A DNA stretch of 64,000 nt from Actinomycetaceae bacterium MB13-C1-2 (lineage in GTDB: Bacteria > Actinomycetota > Actinomycetes > Actinomycetales > Actinomycetaceae): contig CP141731.1 in assembly GCA_035621235.1 (NCBI GenBank), positions 1,922,001-1,986,000 of the forward strand. Direction: 5' to 3'. Made by a program: the position numbers and the translations under genes. This document shows, piece by piece, positions 34,374 to 43,246 of this stretch (its first letter is position 1; each line of letters begins with the position of its first letter). The notes beneath the pieces are model-generated. The model made no database searches and was not told the origin of the DNA. It worked only from the letters and a program-made list of their open reading frames with translations.

Positions 34374-36803
34374 CTAGCCGAAGCTAGCGACTACCGCAGT
34401 GAGCGGCTCCCCGGACCCATCGCGCCTCCCCATGTCTCCGGGCAACCCCACACGGACCGAACCGGCGGTCTGCGCTGCTGGGGTATGGTCACCGGCCCAA
34501 GCCACATTTAGCTGATCCTCACCGGCGAGGAAGCGATGACTTCGCACTCCCTGCGTTGCCCGTCCCTTGACCGGATACTCGGTAAGGGGGGTGAGCTTGA
34601 CACGCCCCGGAACAGTTCCAGGAATTGCATCTGAGGTGCCCGACACGGTTGCAACCGTGGCATCAGGGGTCTCCGTGACTGCGCCAAAGAACAGCACCTC
34701 ATCTCTCGATCCCAGCTTTATTCCGGCCATCCCGCCAGCGGGAAGACCCTGCGGACGCACGCTTGAGAGCGGGAACTTGAGAAGTTGCGCACCCTTAGTC
34801 ACAAAGACGGCGAAATCTGTCTCGTCCGAGTTACCTGTGCCGACCACTCGGTCACCATTCTCAAGCGCGATCACAGGCCAGCTGTCCCTTGGCGGATGCG
34901 GGCCGGGCTTTACTCGTTTGACCACGCCCTGCTTGGTGCCGATTGCCAGGATGGTGTCGACCGCGTCCCCGTACAGTCCAATGGCGGGTTCGCTTACTCC
35001 GCTGATCTCAGCGAATGGGACCGACCCGGCGAGTGTCTGGGCTAGGTCGCTACGTGCGATTCCGGGAAGCGTCTCCACCCGTACCGCGTGTGCCATCCCG
35101 TCGGCCGTTACAACGTTGACCATTCCTCGTGCAGTGGTTGGTGCCCACGAGAGCCAAATGTCGCTGTCGCTTCCCGGGGTGGCCGGCGGTTCATGCCCAC
35201 CGATTCTGCAGAGGCGACCATCGGGAGTGAGCACAACCACGCACGGGTCGTCCGCAATCTCAAGTGAAGCGGGATCAACAGAGGTGACCGGATCAGCGCC
35301 CTCGGAGTCCAAGAGAACGGTGCGTCTTGGCGAAGCCACTTCTTCTGCTACAGAGGTCAGATCAGCGGCGACTGCCTCACGAAGTAGTACATCCGATGAA
35401 AGAAGCTTCGAGAGGCCTTCGATCTCGTCGGCTAACTCCCGCTTCTCGGTCTCAAGCTCCAGGGTAGAGAACTTGGTGAGCCGTCGTAGGCGCAGGTCCA
35501 GGATGTGCTGGGCCTGAATCTCGGTCAGATCAAAGGCCATCATTAGGCGGGTTCTGGCCTCTTCGGCGTTCTCAGAAGTACGAATTATCTGGATTACGTC
35601 ATCGATTTCCAATACCGCAACCAGTAGCCCGTCAACCAGGTGAAGACGATCTTTCTTCTTCTGGAGCCGGAAAGAAGCACGTCTGCGTGTCACGTCTAGG
35701 CGATGGTCCAGGAACACCTGCAGCATGTCGCGAAGCGGAAGGGTGCGCGGCTGGCCCTCCACCAGTGCCACGGCATTGATGGAAAATGACTCCTCAAGCG
35801 GAGTGTGCTTGTACAGCAGTGCCAGAACCTGAGCGGGGTCGAACCCGGACTTAATGTCTATCACCAGTCGCAGACCATGATGGCGGTCGGTGAGATTCTG
35901 TGCTGCCGAGACACCCTTGATCTTTCCGGAGTTCACCCCTTCCTTGATGCGCTCGATAACCCGCTCCGGCCCAACCATGTAGGGGAGTTCAGTAATGACA
36001 ATTCCGTTACGGCGGGCCGTGATGCGTTCGACGTTAGCCTTAGCCCTGATCTTGAAGCTACCGCGCCCGGTCTCATACGCCTCGCGCACTCCGCTCAGAC
36101 CCGGGATTATGCCGCCAGCAGGGAAGTCGGGGCCCGGAATAAAACGCATCAGGTCGTCGGTGCTCGCGTCAGGGTGTTCTAACAGGTGCAGTGCTCCGCG
36201 AATGGTTTCCGCCGGATTATGCGGTGCGATCGACGTCGCCATGCCGACCGCGATCCCAGATGCGCCATTTACCAGCAGCGATGGGAACGCCGCCGGAAGA
36301 ACGTCTGGCTGCTTGAACTGGTTGTCGTAGTTGGGGACAAACTCAACTGCATCCTCGTCTAGTCCGTCCGTCAGTAGATGGGCGGGCTTGGCGAGTCGTG
36401 CTTCGGTGTAGCGGGGAGCGGCGGGGCCGTCATCGAGTGAACCAAAATTTCCATGACCGTCTATCAGCGGGAGCCGGAGGTTGAAGTCCTGGGACAGGCG
36501 GACGAGGGTGTCGTAGATGGCTGAGTCACCGTGCGGGTGTAACTTACCCATCACCTCGCCGACAACGCGCTGTGACTTTACGTGTCCCTTTTCCGGAGTG
36601 AGTCCCATCACCTGCATCTGGTAAATGATGCGACGTTGGACTGGTTTGAGTCCATCGCGGGCATCGGGGAGGGCACGGGCATAGATGACGGAGTATGCAT
36701 ACTCCAGGAAAGAACCCCGCATTTCCACCGAAACATCAATATCGTCGATCTGCTCGTGGGCGTTTGAGGTCTTGGTCTGATCACTTCCTGGCATAGGGGC
36801 CAT
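34374..36803 (-). CDS. parC: DNA topoisomerase IV subunit A
   Basis: Cleavage subunit that partners with ParE. The 809-residue protein has the quinolone-resistance region HPHGDSAIYDTLVRLSQ and the catalytic tyrosine in APRYTEARL, then GIAVGMATSIAPHN, a long coiled gate (AEEARTRLMMAFDLTEIQAQHILDLRL) and a C-terminal beta-pinwheel (KRVKPGPHP, VFVTKGAQLLKFPLSSVRPQG). The serine and acidic residue in the quinolone region are the sensitive forms (Ser, Asp/Glu not mutated as far as can be judged). It is divergent from the DUF5998 gene. Confidence 0.9.
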   Translation of the reverse strand: MAPMPGSDQTKTSNAHEQIDDIDVSVEMRGSFLEYAYSVIYARALPDARDGLKPVQRRIIYQMQVMGLTPEKGHVKSQRVVGEVMGKLHPHGDSAIYDTLVRLSQDFNLRLPLIDGHGNFGSLDDGPAAPRYTEARLAKPAHLLTDGLDEDAVEFVPNYDNQFKQPDVLPAAFPSLLVNGASGIAVGMATSIAPHNPAETIRGALHLLEHPDASTDDLMRFIPGPDFPAGGIIPGLSGVREAYETGRGSFKIRAKANVERITARRNGIVITELPYMVGPERVIERIKEGVNSGKIKGVSAAQNLTDRHHGLRLVIDIKSGFDPAQVLALLYKHTPLEESFSINAVALVEGQPRTLPLRDMLQVFLDHRLDVTRRRASFRLQKKKDRLHLVDGLLVAVLEIDDVIQIIRTSENAEEARTRLMMAFDLTEIQAQHILDLRLRRLTKFSTLELETEKRELADEIEGLSKLLSSDVLLREAVAADLTSVAEEVASPRRTVLLDSEGADPVTSVDPASLEIADDPCVVVLTPDGRLCRIGGHEPPATPGSDSDIWLSWAPTTARGMVNVVTADGMAHAVRVETLPGIARSDLAQTLAGSVPFAEISGVSEPAIGLYGDAVDTILAIGTKQGVVKRVKPGPHPPRDSWPVIALENGDRVVGTGNSDETDFAVFVTKGAQLLKFPLSSVRPQGLPAGGMAGIKLGSRDEVLFFGAVTETPDATVATVSGTSDAIPGTVPGRVKLTPLTEYPVKGRATQGVRSHRFLAGEDQLNVAWAGDHTPAAQTAGSVRVGLPGDMGRRDGSGEPLTAVVASFG

Positions 36804-36860
36804 TATTGTTGATAGAAGGACAACCCCATACTCTCCACGCGAGCGGAGCCAAAGATACCC

Positions 36861-37409
36861 ATGACCTCATTCGACAAGGTGCGAAGTTCAGGATTCCATG
36901 CGGACCTGCTTGAGAAGACTGTTTGTGATCTCAGCGGCGGAAAACTGCCCGGTCACTCCCTGTACAACCTTGAGACCTCATTTGACGATGACTCGGTCTT
37001 CAGGCATCTAGATTACGTCGGTCTACTTGAACGCCGGATGATCGCTGTTCACATCGATGAACTCGCGAGTGGAATGCGCTGGATGGCCACAGTGATACCT
37101 CTGTCGGATGTTGGGCCAATAGAGATCGCGCAGGTTCTGCTTTCGGACGAGGAAGCCGGCGGCCCCGCAGACGGGGTCGGCAACGAACTCATGGTCAACA
37201 TCGGATTTGGCTCGGCAATGACGCTGGATCTCGATAAGGTTCACTGTGAGGATCCTGAATGTGAGTATGACCATGGCTATAGCGGCTTCCTCAAACGTGA
37301 CGGGTTAGCGATGCGGTTTGAAGACAATCCCGACGCAGGTGTCTCATCATCATCCCAGGATGCGATGGTTTTCGTTCGCGCACTGATGACCTGGATGGAT
37401 GAGCAGTAA
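36861..37409 (+). CDS. DUF5998 family protein
   Basis: An acidic 182-residue protein. It begins MTSFDKVRSSGFHADLLEKTV, and has the CEDPECEYDHGYSG motif (a possible metal site with two Cys and a His) and a helical tail with AMVFVRALMTWMDEQ. The family is always next to an alkaline-phosphatase-like gene in actinobacteria, and here the next gene begins two bases after the stop. Function is unknown; a link to the phosphodiesterase partner is likely. Confidence 0.8.
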   Translation: MTSFDKVRSSGFHADLLEKTVCDLSGGKLPGHSLYNLETSFDDDSVFRHLDYVGLLERRMIAVHIDELASGMRWMATVIPLSDVGPIEIAQVLLSDEEAGGPADGVGNELMVNIGFGSAMTLDLDKVHCEDPECEYDHGYSGFLKRDGLAMRFEDNPDAGVSSSSQDAMVFVRALMTWMDEQ

Positions 37410-37411
37410 CG

Positions 37412-38569
37412 GTGTCAGATCAAGGCATTGACGCGGTAAAAGAAATCTTGCACGAGGGAGGTTCTCTCCTTCCGTCCGAACAGCCGCTGAGGTGGGTTGG
37501 TTCGGTTCTTCCAGCGGCCCTGTGGGCGGTTGACCAGGCGAATGAGAACTCATCAAGTGACGCTGCCTCGGCAATGGGGGTTGAGTCCGCAAGACACGCG
37601 GTTGTGATTATGGTCGACGGCCTTGGAGTAGTGCCGCTAACGGACCGCCTTTCGTATGCTCGCACGCTCCGAGGGTTCGCTGATTCCATCGTGGTCGGGC
37701 AGTCCACGGTGCCGTCCACTACCGCGTCCGCTCTCACGGCCTTCACGACGGGCGCGTTGCCCGGAGCAACCCGTATGGTCGGTTACGCGGTGCGGCGCAG
37801 CGATCACGTGATGAATCTGCTCAACTTTGAAAAGGACGTGGTAGCACAGCAGTGGCAGAGCGTCCCAACCCTTTTTGAAAGACTTGCGGACTCAGGACTA
37901 CGAACACGGATAATCACAAAGCCGAAGTTCAGGGACTCGGGGTTGACTCAGGCATCATTTAGAGGCGCTGGGTTTGTGGGTCGTGAGGGTCTGACTGAGC
38001 GGTTTGATGCCGCTCTCGCAGGTATCCGTGAAGGTGTTGAGCTGCAGGTCGTGTACTGGTCGGATATCGATCACGAGGGACATCGATCCGGAGTCACCTC
38101 ACAGAAGTGGGCCGAGGAACTTGAGGAGTTTGACACGGCTCTGGGGGCATTCCTTGCCCGTGTCCCGAGTGAGACCCTTGTGCTCCTAACCGCTGATCAC
38201 GGAATGGTTGACGTGGAGCGGATCATCGATATCGCGGACACCCCAGAGTTGCTGGACGGAGTTCCGCTTGTCGCCGGCGAGGGGAGGGCACTTCATCTCC
38301 ATACAGCTCCAGGAGAAGAAGCCGCGGTGGTGGCGCGCTGGACGCAGTTCCTAGACGGAGTCGCAGACGTGGTTCCAGCTGCGGACCTGCCACCGCTTCT
38401 GGGCGAGGGAGCCGGAATAGCAGAAATCGGCGCGGCGATGGTTTTTCTTCGGGACAACACGGTCATTCTGGATTCGCGGAGCCAGAAAAAGTCGGTTTTC
38501 GAGATGAGGGGCGTCCACGGCTCTCTGACTCATGCCGAGATGGCAATTCCGCTACTGCGCTTGGTCTAG
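37412..38569 (+). CDS. Alkaline-phosphatase-fold nucleotide pyrophosphatase/phosphodiesterase
   Basis: A 385-residue enzyme of the nucleotide pyrophosphatase/phosphodiesterase superfamily. The metal ligand and nucleophile motifs are VIMVDGLGV and STVPSTTASALTAFTTG, with later ligands YWSDIDHEGHRSG (Asp and His) and LLTADHGMVDV (Asp-His), and the last His in GVHGSLT. It lacks a signal peptide, so it acts in the cytosol. The GTG start lies two bases after the DUF5998 stop, so the two are cotranscribed. Substrates are unknown. Confidence 0.88.
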   Translation: MSDQGIDAVKEILHEGGSLLPSEQPLRWVGSVLPAALWAVDQANENSSSDAASAMGVESARHAVVIMVDGLGVVPLTDRLSYARTLRGFADSIVVGQSTVPSTTASALTAFTTGALPGATRMVGYAVRRSDHVMNLLNFEKDVVAQQWQSVPTLFERLADSGLRTRIITKPKFRDSGLTQASFRGAGFVGREGLTERFDAALAGIREGVELQVVYWSDIDHEGHRSGVTSQKWAEELEEFDTALGAFLARVPSETLVLLTADHGMVDVERIIDIADTPELLDGVPLVAGEGRALHLHTAPGEEAAVVARWTQFLDGVADVVPAADLPPLLGEGAGIAEIGAAMVFLRDNTVILDSRSQKKSVFEMRGVHGSLTHAEMAIPLLRLV

Positions 38570-38577
38570 TGACAGGA

Positions 38578-39642
38578 CTACTCAGGGCGCTGACCGAAGA
38601 TAATCTCGTCCCACGAGGGAACCGGAGTTCTCTTGCCGCGCCGGCTCCCGTTTGGTTGTGGTGCGGTATCGGTGGGTGGTTCGTCAGCGGCTTCGGTGAT
38701 TGACGTCTCGGAGACATCGCCGCACGCCGCGTTTAAACTCATTTCTTTGTTATCGCTTTGGTCCGCCAGTTCTCCCGCGACCGTGTGCAACGAAGCGCGA
38801 GGCCGATTTTCGTCCCCGTCTGCATCTGTATCCTCGTCCTCGAAGTCGTCGTCTAGTTCCAGGTCGAGCATGTTATCCATGATCGGAACGCGCTTGCCGC
38901 GCGCCTGATTAAGCTTCTCAACCAGTTCCTCGGCTCGTGCCTGATCCTCGGAGGTAGCAGAGCTGCTCAGCCGCGGCGTAACCGGGATGCCAACGTCATT
39001 TGGAAGGTTCCTTGGGGAGTCTGTTCCACCGCGTGGGAACAGGGGTGCAGGCGGAAACAGGGGATTCGTTGACGAGGAGATTTCGACGGTCTCTGTTAGT
39101 TCCTGCGCCAAAGGGTCGAGGGCTACTACTCGCCCGGTTCCACCGGGATTTGTCCAGCGTGCTGTCTGGAGTACGTCGCCCCGGGTGAACGAAAGGGTGG
39201 TTACCCAGTCCTCGTCGGGATTCTTGGAAGCGGACCAAGAGACAGTCTCGACGTCAACTCCTCTGGCCGCGAGCCGGTCGATCACAAGATCACCCATGGT
39301 TGGGGAATCCGGTTCGGCGCCAACTCTTGAGTCCTGGGCCAGTTGCACGGCCCGGTTAATCTCTGCCTCGACTGGTGCATAGTAGCGGATGACACGCTCG
39401 ACATCGCTACCGATTTGCTCGGCGATCTCAAGGGGAGAAAGCCCACTTCTAAGCATCGACTGAATCTGTCCCGGCCCGATGTCCCGTTTTGGTTCCTCAG
39501 GCACAACCCCTTGAAGAAGCAGTCGTCCCACTTCGGCCCGGAGCTCGGAACTGGCTGAGACTCGGTATCGCTCGCCGTCTCGATCAGTGAACACCAGTGA
39601 CTCACCGTCTCCGGCAGGGCCGAGGAACTCAAGATCAATCAT
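38578..39642 (-). CDS. sepH: Septation protein SepH (DUF3071)
   Basis: Actinobacterial cell-division protein that stimulates FtsZ assembly. The N-terminal DUF3071 domain begins MIDLEFLGPAGDGESLVFTD and includes a helix-turn-helix region (LRSGLSPLEIAEQIGSDVERVIRYYAPVEAEINRAVQLA), followed by a long acidic and low-complexity tail (about residues 210-354) that ends in VPSWDEIIFG. The tail end is conserved in the family and probably touches FtsZ. An AAAGG site precedes the ATG. It is convergent with the phosphodiesterase gene and divergent from DUF4193. Confidence 0.9.
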   Translation of the reverse strand: MIDLEFLGPAGDGESLVFTDRDGERYRVSASSELRAEVGRLLLQGVVPEEPKRDIGPGQIQSMLRSGLSPLEIAEQIGSDVERVIRYYAPVEAEINRAVQLAQDSRVGAEPDSPTMGDLVIDRLAARGVDVETVSWSASKNPDEDWVTTLSFTRGDVLQTARWTNPGGTGRVVALDPLAQELTETVEISSSTNPLFPPAPLFPRGGTDSPRNLPNDVGIPVTPRLSSSATSEDQARAEELVEKLNQARGKRVPIMDNMLDLELDDDFEDEDTDADGDENRPRASLHTVAGELADQSDNKEMSLNAACGDVSETSITEAADEPPTDTAPQPNGSRRGKRTPVPSWDEIIFGQRPE

Positions 39643-39804
39643 GTGCTTGCCACCTTTCCCCCTAATCGTGCCATTCGATTTCGCTAATAACCGTAAGACT
39701 CGTCGTTATGTGCGTACCTGGATGGATGTTCCCCCTTAAATGGTGCTAGTATCCCGGCGCACGCACATTGCTACCCTGGGCCGAGAAGGCCGAAAGGAAC
39801 ACGG

Positions 39805-40107
39805 ATGGCCACCGATTACGATGCCCCCCGCAAGAGCGAAGAAGATCTCTCAGAAGACTCGATCGAAGAACTGAAATCACGTCGCGCAGACATTGGGTCT
39901 AACGACGTTGACGAGGACGAGAACGAGGCCGCAGAGAGCTTTGAGCTACCGGGCGCTGACCTGTCCAAAGAGGAACTGACCGTACTGGTCGTTCCTCCAC
40001 AAGAGGACGAGTTCACCTGTACCAGTTGCTTCCTGGTACAGCACACCTCACAGATGTCTGAGAACTCCGATCCCTCCGCGCCTGTCTGTATCGACTGCGC
40101 TGGCTAG
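39805..40107 (+). CDS. DUF4193 family protein
   Basis: A 100-residue acidic protein with a C-terminal zinc ribbon (FTCTSCFLVQHTS and VCIDCAG, four cysteines). The MATDYDAPRK start and ELKSRRAD motif are typical of DUF4193, found throughout actinobacteria beside sepH, dut and DUF3710. Its function is unknown. The ribosome-binding site is GAAAGGAAC. TAGTAT near 39750 may be its -10 box. It is the first gene of a four-gene run. Confidence 0.9.
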   Translation: MATDYDAPRKSEEDLSEDSIEELKSRRADIGSNDVDEDENEAAESFELPGADLSKEELTVLVVPPQEDEFTCTSCFLVQHTSQMSENSDPSAPVCIDCAG

Positions 40108-40116
40108 GAAGGAACG

Positions 40117-40695
40117 ATGACTGACTCTGAGTTGACTGCCAGACCGGGGCCTTCGGACTCTGAAGGAAACCCTCCTCCTGAGGGATACCTGGACCTAGGC
40201 GCGCTCTATGTCCCGAAGATCCCGGGCCTGCAGTTACGAGGCAAGCTTGAACCCGACAAACAGACCTTGCGACAAGTTCTATTGGTTCTCGGGGCTTCAG
40301 GTGTTGCCGTTTCGGTGGCTGCCGCGCCGAAATCAGGAAACTCATGGCCCGAGCTGGCTGCTCAAATCGAAGGAGCCATCGAGGGCGCGGGCGGCAAAAC
40401 CGATGAGGTTGAAGGTCCCTACGGACTTGAGATTAGGGCTCAAATCGCCCAGCAGGCTCCGAATGGAAAAACGATGCTGGTCCCGGTTCGGATCATCGGT
40501 GTTGACGGACCTCGTTGGATCACCAGGATTGACATCCAGGGAGCTGCGGTAAGCGGAGATCCTGAACAGGTAGCTGCCTGCGAGGATCTGATTGACAGGC
40601 TGATTGTCAATCGGGGAAATGAGCCGAGAATCCGTTTTGACCTGATGCCCCTGCGGCTCCCCAAGGAAGCCGCCTCGCTCAATGAGACTGCCTAG
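40117..40695 (+). CDS. DUF3710 family protein
   Basis: A 192-residue soluble protein, nine bases after DUF4193. It has the YVPKIPGLQLRGKLEPD segment and the VEGPYGLEIRAQI and GVDGPRWITRIDIQGAA patterns typical of DUF3710, a family of unknown role kept beside the OB-fold and DUF3159 genes. It overlaps the next gene by 14 bases. The dUTPase gene (dut) that normally lies between DUF4193 and DUF3710 is absent. Confidence 0.88.
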   Translation: MTDSELTARPGPSDSEGNPPPEGYLDLGALYVPKIPGLQLRGKLEPDKQTLRQVLLVLGASGVAVSVAAAPKSGNSWPELAAQIEGAIEGAGGKTDEVEGPYGLEIRAQIAQQAPNGKTMLVPVRIIGVDGPRWITRIDIQGAAVSGDPEQVAACEDLIDRLIVNRGNEPRIRFDLMPLRLPKEAASLNETA

Positions 40696-41059
40696 GGTAT
40701 TCCGATTTGGAGACAAGAACTCACAGAAGGAGATCTCGAGTCCCCAGGAGGAACTGAGCCTCGACCAACTGGTGCCTGACCGAGTTCCAATAGCCGAGTG
40801 TCCTGAGCGTTTTGAGGTAGTAGTCGCCGGGCTGGTTAGTGCCGTTGAACATGTCACAATGGACAACAACTGTAAGTTCATTGCTGTGCTTGACGACGAC
40901 AGTGGTTCCACATTGCGATTGGTTTGGCTCGGTCGCGGTGCCATCCCTGGTCTTTCTCCTGGTCGCCCGCTAAAGGCACGAGGAACGGTGCAAAAGAAAA
41001 CGGAGGGACTAACGATGATGGATCCCTCGTACACAATCCTGAACAGGAGAGGTTCGTGA
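40682..41059 (+). CDS. OB-fold nucleic-acid-binding domain protein
   Basis: A 125-residue protein with one OB fold: FEVVVAGLVSAVEH, then CKFIAVLDDDSGSTLRLVWLGRG and KARGTVQKKTEGLTMMDPSYTIL, the pattern of RecG-wedge and single-strand-binding OB domains. The role is unknown; conserved company with DUF3710 and DUF3159 suggests one process. Start ATG lies inside the end of DUF3710 and its stop overlaps the GTG of DUF3159 (GTGA). A ribosome-binding site is not obvious, so it is probably translated by coupling. Confidence 0.85.
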   Translation: MRLPRVFRFGDKNSQKEISSPQEELSLDQLVPDRVPIAECPERFEVVVAGLVSAVEHVTMDNNCKFIAVLDDDSGSTLRLVWLGRGAIPGLSPGRPLKARGTVQKKTEGLTMMDPSYTILNRRGS

Positions 41060-41790
41060 CGGACGCCGAGGTACCCGAGGATGGGACCGAGAAAACACCG
41101 ACGGTTCCCGTCTCTAGCGGACGGGGTTGGATCGGTCAGCTAGAGAACGAAGAGTTTTCTCTGAAGGATTCAATCGGGGGTGTTCGCGGCGCGGTAGAGT
41201 CCCTGCTCCCGGGACTTGTCTTCGTTGTTGCCTACGTGATAACGCGCGATCTGACAACCACGCTGATCATGGCGGGAGGTATCTCCGTCATATTCCTGCT
41301 TGTTCGGTTGCTGCAGCGTACGCCGATCACCCAGGCATTCGCCGGCCTACTAGGTGTTGCGATAGGCGTTGTCTGGGCTGCCATGTCCGGTCGTGCAGAG
41401 AACTACTTTGCATGGGGAATCATCACCAACGCTGCGTTCTTTGTTGTCTTCCTGCTCTCGATCATTCTGCGCCGCCCTCTGATAGCGATATTGATCCAGC
41501 TTTTGTACGGGCTCCCAGATGACTGGAAGAGGACTGAAGCAGGGCGAATGCTCGCTCGACGCTCCATGCAGGCTAGCTGGGTGTGGGTGGCGGTCTTCGG
41601 TATTCGCCTTGCCGCCCAGGTTCCGCTGTACTTTGGCGAACACATAGTCGCACTTGGTACGGTGAAACTTATCCTAGGACTTCCACTGTTCGCGCTTGGA
41701 GGGTGGCTCACCTGGGTGCTCCTTCGAGGGGTCATTCCCCACGAGGAGTCCACGGACGAAGAAAATCCAGTCGATCTACCCGAGGCTTGA
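41056..41790 (+). CDS. DUF3159 membrane protein
   Basis: A 244-residue protein with about five to six membrane helices after a 45-residue hydrophilic start. The core includes LPGLVFVVAYVITRDLTTTLIMAGG and YGLPDDWKRTEAGRMLARRSMQASWVW, hallmarks of DUF3159. The GTG start follows GGAGAGG and overlaps the OB-fold stop. Its end overlaps the convergent TrkA gene by 15 bases. Function is unknown; I would expect a transporter-like or lipid-related role, without evidence. Confidence 0.88.
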   Translation: MTDAEVPEDGTEKTPTVPVSSGRGWIGQLENEEFSLKDSIGGVRGAVESLLPGLVFVVAYVITRDLTTTLIMAGGISVIFLLVRLLQRTPITQAFAGLLGVAIGVVWAAMSGRAENYFAWGIITNAAFFVVFLLSIILRRPLIAILIQLLYGLPDDWKRTEAGRMLARRSMQASWVWVAVFGIRLAAQVPLYFGEHIVALGTVKLILGLPLFALGGWLTWVLLRGVIPHEESTDEENPVDLPEA

Positions 41791-42447
41791 GACCAGGTCT
41801 TCTAGGTGCATTAGCTCGGGGCTGGCACCGCGACCGGTGATGACGATTAGCTCGTCTCCCGGTTGGATCCCGTCGATCTTCCCAAGTGCCGCAGGTTGCT
41901 TGTCGCGTACTATCGCCGAGACGATGATGTTTTCAGGCCACTCGACGGCTACGGGACTTAGACCAATCAATGCACTGTCGGCCGGGACTTCGATTGTGAA
42001 TACCGAAGTTGCCGACTGGTCGAGCGAGAGAAGCTGGACCGCCTGACCCACAGACACAGCCTCCTCGACCAGGGCGGTGAGGGCCTTCGGAGTCGACGCG
42101 AGTACATCAACGCCCCAGTTTGAGTTGAACATCCACTCGTTGGCAGTGTGATTGGCGCGCGCAATCACGCGAGGCACGGCGAAGACGGTCTTCGCCAGGA
42201 GAGACACAACCAGATTTACCTTGTCATCTCCGGTCACTGCCACAAGCGCGTCGCACTCTCGAGCTCCCAGTTCTTCCAGATCGGAGGGAGAACAGGCATC
42301 CGCTAGCACCCAGTCCGCTTCGGGGACCCATGCAACACGAATTGCTTCCGCGCGGTCATCTACCAGGGTGACCTCGTGCCCCGATTCAAGCAGCGCGGCA
42401 GCGATTGACCGGCCGACAGATCCGGCTCCGACCACAACGATCTTCAT
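41776..42447 (-). CDS. trkA: TrkA-type potassium-uptake regulator, second copy
   Basis: A 223-residue protein with an RCK N-domain (MKIVVVGAGSVGRSIAAALLESGHEVTLVDD, the NAD(H)-binding fold) and a C-terminal RCK_C domain. It binds nucleotides and gates a Trk/Ktr potassium channel. The GAGSVGRSIA glycine loop is intact. It begins one base after the stop of the upstream TrkA gene. The two probably form the CeoB/CeoC heteromer known from mycobacteria. Confidence 0.9.
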   Translation of the reverse strand: MKIVVVGAGSVGRSIAAALLESGHEVTLVDDRAEAIRVAWVPEADWVLADACSPSDLEELGARECDALVAVTGDDKVNLVVSLLAKTVFAVPRVIARANHTANEWMFNSNWGVDVLASTPKALTALVEEAVSVGQAVQLLSLDQSATSVFTIEVPADSALIGLSPVAVEWPENIIVSAIVRDKQPAALGKIDGIQPGDELIVITGRGASPELMHLEDLVSSLG

Positions 42448-42448
42448 T

Positions 42449-43111
42449 TCACTGACCCTCCGGTCGGTCCATTAGGATGCTACGGATCTCCGTCGGATCG
42501 GTTCCCTGGGTCCCGATGAACAACTCGTCGTTCTCTTGCACAACCATGTAGGGACTAGCCAGCATGACCTCGGACATCCTCGCGACAAAGACAACCCGAC
42601 CGGCGGTTGCTTCTTCTATCTCAGGGAACGAACGACCGTACCAGTATTCGCTGGGGCGCACAGCAATGATTGAGACGCTTCCGGTGGCATCTCCCCAAAC
42701 TACTGAGGCGTTTGAGGGAAGTAGGCGCCTTAGGACTGCCGTGGAAACGCGCTTGGCTGATGCGATAGTTGGAACACCCAATCTCTCGTAGAGTTCAGCC
42801 CGTTCGGGATCGGAGACTCTCGCGACGACGTGTCCCACCTTGAACTCTTCCGCCACGGTTCTCGCAGCGATGATGTTCGAGTTGTCTCCGTTAGAGACGG
42901 CGGCGAACGCATAGGCATCGGCAATACGGGCTTTCTTGAGCGTACCCAGATCGAATCCGTTGCCGGTGACGCGCTGGCCAGAAAACGACGAGGAAAGGCG
43001 CCGAAATGCGCCAGAATCTAGATCGATGATGGCGACAGAGTGTCCAGCTGAGTCGAGTTCCTCAGCGACCATGGCCCCGACGCGGCCACAACCCATGATG
43101 ACGAAATGCAC
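42449..43111 (-). CDS. trkA: TrkA-type potassium-uptake regulator, first copy
   Basis: A 220-residue RCK protein: HFVIMGCGRVGAMVAEELDSAGHSVAIIDLD is the Rossmann start, with an acidic ribose-binding end; a RCK_C domain follows. GTG 43111 is supported by TAGTTT ending six bases upstream. It is transcribed with the second copy, and the potassium channel it controls is not in the window. Confidence 0.9.
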   Translation of the reverse strand: MHFVIMGCGRVGAMVAEELDSAGHSVAIIDLDSGAFRRLSSSFSGQRVTGNGFDLGTLKKARIADAYAFAAVSNGDNSNIIAARTVAEEFKVGHVVARVSDPERAELYERLGVPTIASAKRVSTAVLRRLLPSNASVVWGDATGSVSIIAVRPSEYWYGRSFPEIEEATAGRVVFVARMSEVMLASPYMVVQENDELFIGTQGTDPTEIRSILMDRPEGQ

Positions 43112-43246
43112 GGTGCAAAACTATCACCGCTTTGAGCTTTATTGGAAGGAATCTTTAGGCGCGAGAGAACGCGGCACGAGTGTGCCAGTACCCTTGATCA
43201 GAGAGTGGACCCGAGCGTCCACAACCATGTCACTAAGGAGACGCAG

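Noticed and set aside
34314-34511. Short frame beginning MKISVIGVIGAEGTSPLVRHL, like the start of a Rossmann-fold enzyme
   Set aside because: It overlaps the end of parC on the other strand and loses its pattern after 25 residues; most likely chance.
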